From Bifidobacterium breve (lineage in GTDB: Bacteria > Actinomycetota > Thermoleophilia > Solirubrobacterales > Solirubrobacteraceae): a stretch of 64,000 bases of DNA. The position numbers were made by a program, and so were the translations under genes. This document shows, in pieces, positions 60,348-64,000 of the stretch (positions are counted from its first letter, which is position 1; each line of letters begins with the position of its first letter). Location of the stretch: the NCBI GenBank assembly GCA_945878865.1, contig CAMCUD010000008.1, forward strand, positions 1-64,000, read 5' to 3'. The notes under the pieces are model-generated. The model was not told the DNA's origin, made no database searches, and saw only the letters and a list, made by a program, of their open reading frames with translations.

Positions 60348-61055
60348 TCAGCCGGCGAGCTGCCCCAGGAGGCCGCCCCCGCCGCCGGACTGCGTCGGGA
60401 AGGCGATACGGCCCTCCGACGGCTGGACGAGGACCCAGCCCTGGCCGGAGAACGCCATCTGCACCGTCTCGCCCGAGGACTTGCCGACGAGGTTCTTCAT
60501 CTTGAAGTCCGTGCGGATCGACGTCGTCACGCCCGAGGACCACGTCACCGCGGCCTGCGCGTCGGCGTAGGTCGGCGCGGACGCGACGTTGAGCAGGACC
60601 GGCGGGCCGTCGGTGATGATCGCCACCCAGCCGGTGCCCGACAGCGACGTGTTGAACAGGCCGCCGCCCATCATCGAGCTGGCGCCCTGCACGCGCTCGA
60701 TGTCCCAGTCGATGCCCGCATCGAACGCCAGCACGTTCGGGCCGTTGACGGTGATCTTGTCGTTCTCGAGGTAGATGAGGTGGATGTCCTGCGCCGTGTC
60801 GGCGAGGAAGACCTCGCCGGTGCCGGTCACCTTCATGAGGGTGGTGCCCTCGCCCGTCGCCGCCTTCTTCAGCATCCTCCCGAGGCCGCCTGAACCGGCG
60901 TGCTCGAACGTGACCTCCCCCTGGTAGGCAACCATCGACCCGGCCTTCGCCTGGATGGTCACGTCGGCGAGCTCGACCTTCAGGAGCTTCGAGTTCTGGA
61001 GCGTGAAGGCCTGGTCGGTCTCCTTCTCCCGGAATCCTGCGAGCGTCGTCTGCAT
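60348..61055 (-). CDS. AIM24-family protein
   Basis: A 235-residue beta-rich protein of the AIM24/DUF124 family: LKVELADVTIQAKAGSMVAY, GGLGRMLKKAATGEGTTLMKV and GTGEVFLADTAQDIHLIYLE are recognisable family blocks, ending in a Gly-rich tail. The bacterial function is not known. ATG 61055 is the conserved start although the frame is open upstream. Same strand as the pilT-like gene, 124 bp downstream of it. Confidence 0.85.
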   Translation of the reverse strand: MQTTLAGFREKETDQAFTLQNSKLLKVELADVTIQAKAGSMVAYQGEVTFEHAGSGGLGRMLKKAATGEGTTLMKVTGTGEVFLADTAQDIHLIYLENDKITVNGPNVLAFDAGIDWDIERVQGASSMMGGGLFNTSLSGTGWVAIITDGPPVLLNVASAPTYADAQAAVTWSSGVTTSIRTDFKMKNLVGKSSGETVQMAFSGQGWVLVQPSEGRIAFPTQSGGGGGLLGQLAG

Positions 61056-61179
61056 GCCCTGCGTCGTCCTTTCGGGGTGGGATGTCTCGTGGGGCGCGGG
61101 CCACCATGCACCATCGGCGGCGTCGCGCGCAACCACGCAACGCGCGACCGGCTCAAAGATGACGCTGGGCTGCGACGGA

Positions 61180-62607
61180 TCAGGCCGCGCGGGAGCCCGG
61201 AGGCGCCTGCGAGGCGCCGGGCGGTGCCACCGAGAGGCTCGGCGGACCCTGCGCCGGGGGCGCCGGAGCAGCCGGCGCGCCGTGGGGCGAGCCGGGGGCG
61301 GCCGCGTACTGCTGCGCCGGCCCGGGGACGGGCGACGCGGGCGGCGGAGCGGGCGCGGCGGGCGCGCCGTGCGGTGATCCGGGAGCCGCGGCGTACTGCT
61401 CGGCGGGCGCGGGGGCGGGCACCGGCTGGAGATGCCCGCCGGCGGGGGCCATCCCCGGGCCGCTGACGCTGCGCTTGTCCTCGTACGGCCCGCGCTCGAG
61501 CTCGGCCTCGCCGACGTCGTCCATCGTCGTGCCACGACGGCCCTGGGCGGCGAGCAGGAGCTTGAAGTCGTGCGGGCTCGATGCGGCCTTCATCGCCTCG
61601 TCCACGCTGACCCGGCCGGCCTGCACGTGGTTGAACAGCGCCTGGTCGAACGTCTGCATCCCGTAGAACGACCCCTCGGTGATGACCTCGTTGAGCTTGC
61701 CCGTCTGCTCGGGGTCGAGGATCATGTCGCGCACGCGGCCGGTCATCCGCAGGACCTCGCACGTCGCCGCACGACCGCCGTCGACGGTCTTGACGAGACG
61801 CTGGCTGATGATCGCCTTCAAGGTGCCGGCGATCATCGCCCGGGCCTGCTGATGCATGTGCGGCGGGAAGAAGTCGATGATGCGGTTGACCGTCTCCGTC
61901 GCATCCACGGTGTGGAGCGTGGAGAAGACGAGATGGCCGGTCTCCGCGGCGCTCAGCGCCGTCTGCACCGTCTCCTCGTCGCGCATCTCGCCGATGAGGA
62001 TCACGTCGGGATCCTGGCGCAGCACCCGGCGCAGCGCGCGCTTGAACGAGAGCGTGTCCATCCCGACCTCGCGCTGGTTGATGAGCGCCTTCTGGTCCTT
62101 GTGGAGGAACTCGATCGGGTCCTCGATCGTGACGACGTGCTTGGAGTAGTTGCGGTTGATGTGGTCGATCATCGACGCGAGCGTGGTCGACTTGCCCGAG
62201 CCGGTCGTGCCGGTCACGAGCACGATGCCGCGCTCCTCGTCAGCGATGTCCTTCATCACCTGCGGCAGCTCGAGCTCGTCGAGGCTGCGGATCTCGAACG
62301 GGATCGCGCGGGCGACGAGGCTGATCGTGCCGCGCTGCTGGAAGGCGTTGACGCGGAAGCGCCCGACGCCGGAGACGGCGTGGGAGAAGTCGACCTCATG
62401 GTCGGACTGGAACTCCTCGAGCTTGGCCGGGTCACGAAGCATGTGACGCACGGCGCCCTCGGTGTCGGCCGGCGTGAGCGGCTCGGCACCGGGCAGCGGG
62501 ACGAGCTCACCGTTGATCCGCATGCGCGGCTCGGTGTACGCCCGAAGGTGGAGGTCGGAGCCGTCCATCCGGACCAGCTCTCGCAGTGCGGTCTCGACGT
62601 CGAACAC
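61180..62607 (-). CDS. PilT-like secretion/retraction ATPase with Pro-rich tail
   Basis: A 475-residue type IV pilus ATPase: N-terminal DGSDLHLRAYTEPRMRINGE, Walker A VLVTGTTGSGKSTTLAS, Asp box TIEDPIEFLH, Walker B VILIGEMRDEETV and His box HLVFSTLHTVDATET. After residue ~370 the tail is Ala/Pro-rich with two copies of QYAAAPGSPHGAPAAPAPP. The PilT AIRNLIRE motif is not evident. GTG 62607 is chosen from domain start. No other pilus gene adjoins it. Confidence 0.9.
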   Translation of the reverse strand: MFDVETALRELVRMDGSDLHLRAYTEPRMRINGELVPLPGAEPLTPADTEGAVRHMLRDPAKLEEFQSDHEVDFSHAVSGVGRFRVNAFQQRGTISLVARAIPFEIRSLDELELPQVMKDIADEERGIVLVTGTTGSGKSTTLASMIDHINRNYSKHVVTIEDPIEFLHKDQKALINQREVGMDTLSFKRALRRVLRQDPDVILIGEMRDEETVQTALSAAETGHLVFSTLHTVDATETVNRIIDFFPPHMHQQARAMIAGTLKAIISQRLVKTVDGGRAATCEVLRMTGRVRDMILDPEQTGKLNEVITEGSFYGMQTFDQALFNHVQAGRVSVDEAMKAASSPHDFKLLLAAQGRRGTTMDDVGEAELERGPYEDKRSVSGPGMAPAGGHLQPVPAPAPAEQYAAAPGSPHGAPAAPAPPPASPVPGPAQQYAAAPGSPHGAPAAPAPPAQGPPSLSVAPPGASQAPPGSRAA

Positions 62608-62748
62608 GACGGTCGCTTCGACCTCTTCGCGGGCGATCTTGAGCCGGGGTGGACGAAGTGGACGGGCGGCCGGTTCCCCTGCACGGTGACGTCCAGTACC
62701 CGGGACCCGATTCAAGCCGATCTGCGGAAACTCCGATGTACCGTGCAG

Positions 62749-64000
62749 ATGGACTCGCTCTCCCTGCCCGCATGGAGCCCTCGCCGACGCGCGGTCGCCG
62801 CTGCGCTCGTCGTCGCGATGCTCGTCTCCCTGACCATGCTGGCCGTCGGCGGCAGCGCTCTCGCGCGCCTCGTGGCCGCCGCGTGCATCGTGCTCGTCGG
62901 CGTCGCCGGTCTGCTGCTCGTCCGCGCCACGCACCGCGACCAGCTTCGGGCCGTCCGCCACGCCCGCGCCGCCGAGTCGCGGCTGCGCGACAGCGAGGCG
63001 CGCTACCGCGGGCTCATGGCCAACGTGCCCGTCGGCCTCTTCCTCGCCGACCTCGGCGGCGAGCTGCTGTACGTCAACGAGACGTGGTCCGAGCTGACCG
63101 CGCTCGCCCCCGGCAAGGCGCTGGGCCGCGGCTGGCTGCAGGCCGTGCACCCCGAGGACCGGGAGCGCATCTCGGCCTCCTGGTACGTGGCGACGGGCGA
63201 GGCGCGTGAGTTCCACGGCGAGCTGCGCATCGGCGACCCCGAGAGCGGCGACGCCGTCCGCCACGTCCTCGTCGAGACCGAGCGGGTGGACGACGCCGGC
63301 AACGGGGAGCCGGGCTTCCTCGGCACGATGATCGACGTCACCGACCGCCGCCGCGCCGAGGAGCTCCTGCGCGACTCCGAGCGCCGCCACCGCCTGATCA
63401 GCGCCAATCTGCCCGGCGCGGTCGTCGCGATCCTCGACCACGACCTGCGGATCACCCTGCTGGAGGGCGAGATCGCCGAGACCGCCTTCGACGCCGACGC
63501 GCTGGTCTTCGAGTCCGTCACCGTCCTCGCCGGCCCGGACGAGAGCACCGCGCTGACCACCGCCGCCCAGGCCGCGCTGCGCGGCCTCGACGCGACCGTC
63601 GAGCTCGACAGCGACCGCCTCGGCCGCACGCTGGAGATGCACCTCGGCCCGTACCGCGACGAGATGGGCGAGATCCTCGGGGTGCTGCTCGTCGGCACCG
63701 ACGTGACGACCCAGCGCCTGGCCGACGCCGCGCTGCGCCACGCCGAGCGCCGCTTCCGCGCCGTGTTCGAAGAGGCCCCGATCGGCATGGCCGTCGTCGG
63801 GCTCGACGGGCGGGTGCGCCAGGTCAACCGCGCGCTCACCGACATCACCGGCTACACGCGCCGCGAGCTCGAGGCCACGTCGCTGCAGACGATCACCCAC
63901 CCCGACGACCTCGACATCGGCACCGAGGCCGTCTCCTCGCTGGCCGACGGCGAGAGCGAGGCGGAGGAGATCGAGCTGCGCTACCTGCACTCCACCGGCC
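62749..64000 (+). CDS. PAS-domain membrane sensor protein (N-terminal part)
   Basis: The visible 417 residues start at ATG 62749 and run past the right edge. Two membrane helices (VAAALVVAMLVSLTMLAVGG and LVAAACIVLVGVAGLLLV) are followed by a linker and three PAS domains (starting about 90, 215 and 345; e.g. ARYRGLMANVPVGLFLADLG, RRHRLISANLPGAVVAILDH, RRFRAVFEEAPIGMAVVGLD). The output domain is cut off; GGDEF, EAL or histidine kinase are all possible. It is divergent from the pilT-like gene. Confidence 0.88.
   Translation, partial: MDSLSLPAWSPRRRAVAAALVVAMLVSLTMLAVGGSALARLVAAACIVLVGVAGLLLVRATHRDQLRAVRHARAAESRLRDSEARYRGLMANVPVGLFLADLGGELLYVNETWSELTALAPGKALGRGWLQAVHPEDRERISASWYVATGEAREFHGELRIGDPESGDAVRHVLVETERVDDAGNGEPGFLGTMIDVTDRRRAEELLRDSERRHRLISANLPGAVVAILDHDLRITLLEGEIAETAFDADALVFESVTVLAGPDESTALTTAAQAALRGLDATVELDSDRLGRTLEMHLGPYRDEMGEILGVLLVGTDVTTQRLADAALRHAERRFRAVFEEAPIGMAVVGLDGRVRQVNRALTDITGYTRRELEATSLQTITHPDDLDIGTEAVSSLADGESEAEEIELRYLHSTG

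Noticed and set aside
61260-61420. Apparent DNA direct repeats resembling a small array
   Set aside because: They are two copies of a Pro/Ala-rich peptide segment inside the pilT-like gene, not a CRISPR or intergenic array.

Overview
The window is about 64 kb of very G+C-rich, densely packed bacterial chromosome. GTG and TTG starts are frequent, neighbouring genes often overlap by 1-4 bases, and no gap between genes exceeds 300 bp. The gene content points to a high-GC actinobacterium: Rpf-like wall hydrolases behind c-di-AMP riboswitches, an Rv3030-3032-like polysaccharide cluster, a tandem GET3-like ATPase pair next to a Crp-type regulator, an InhA-like reductase, a Ddn-family protein and a Streptomyces-like PHO box. 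Class Thermoleophilia (Solirubrobacterales) is my best guess from overall style; no marker gene here proves it. I see no rRNA, tRNA, CRISPR array, prophage or insertion sequence.

Layout. 1-2.8 kb: electron-transfer-flavoprotein operon (etfB, etfA, start of ETF-quinone oxidoreductase) and a B12-binding mutase subunit. 2.8-6.6 kb: diguanylate cyclase, cupredoxin, HAD phosphatase, secreted protein. 6.7-12.9 kb: thiolase, leucyl aminopeptidase, PhoX-like phosphatase behind a six-unit PHO box, MeaB GTPase, hexapeptide acetyltransferase. 12.9-15.0 kb: two paralogous resuscitation-promoting-factor-like hydrolases, each behind a ydaO-type (c-di-AMP) riboswitch. 15.0-19.3 kb: GT4 glycosyltransferase, GH57 enzyme and methyltransferase in the order of mycobacterial Rv3032-Rv3031-Rv3030, plus a divergent methyltransferase. 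19.4-25.5 kb: membrane proteins, photolyase, Lon-substrate-domain protein, EamA transporter, gamma-glutamyltransferase, and an unusual inverted pair of hairpin elements. 25.5-30.6 kb: ftsZ with a long N-terminal extension coupled to parA, then divergent GET3-like ATPases and a Crp/Fnr regulator.

30.7-37.6 kb: a strikingly AT-rich promoter followed by a translationally coupled operon of a small protein, dabB, dabA, purK and purE, then an InhA-like reductase. DabAB is a proton-driven inorganic-carbon uptake system and PurK consumes bicarbonate, so the operon looks like a bicarbonate-supplied purine step. 37.5-44.5 kb: NHL-repeat exported protein, CHASE2 adenylate cyclase, a NarL-type two-component system and a receiver-only regulator behind a leader with three perfect hairpins.

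44.4-48.7 kb: a putative Zur circuit (zinc-binding lipoprotein, small Cys-rich protein, COG0523 metallochaperone) with two related palindromes. 48.7-56.3 kb: cytochrome c and a CopC/CopD/YcnI region in which six exported proteins are predicted to start with histidine after signal-peptide cleavage, suggesting a periplasmic copper-brace set including two families I do not recognise. 56.3-64 kb: cytochrome P450 behind a TGTACA operator array, Fur-family regulator, lipoprotein, YibE/F protein, HxlR regulator, AIM24 protein, PilT-like ATPase and the start of a PAS sensor.
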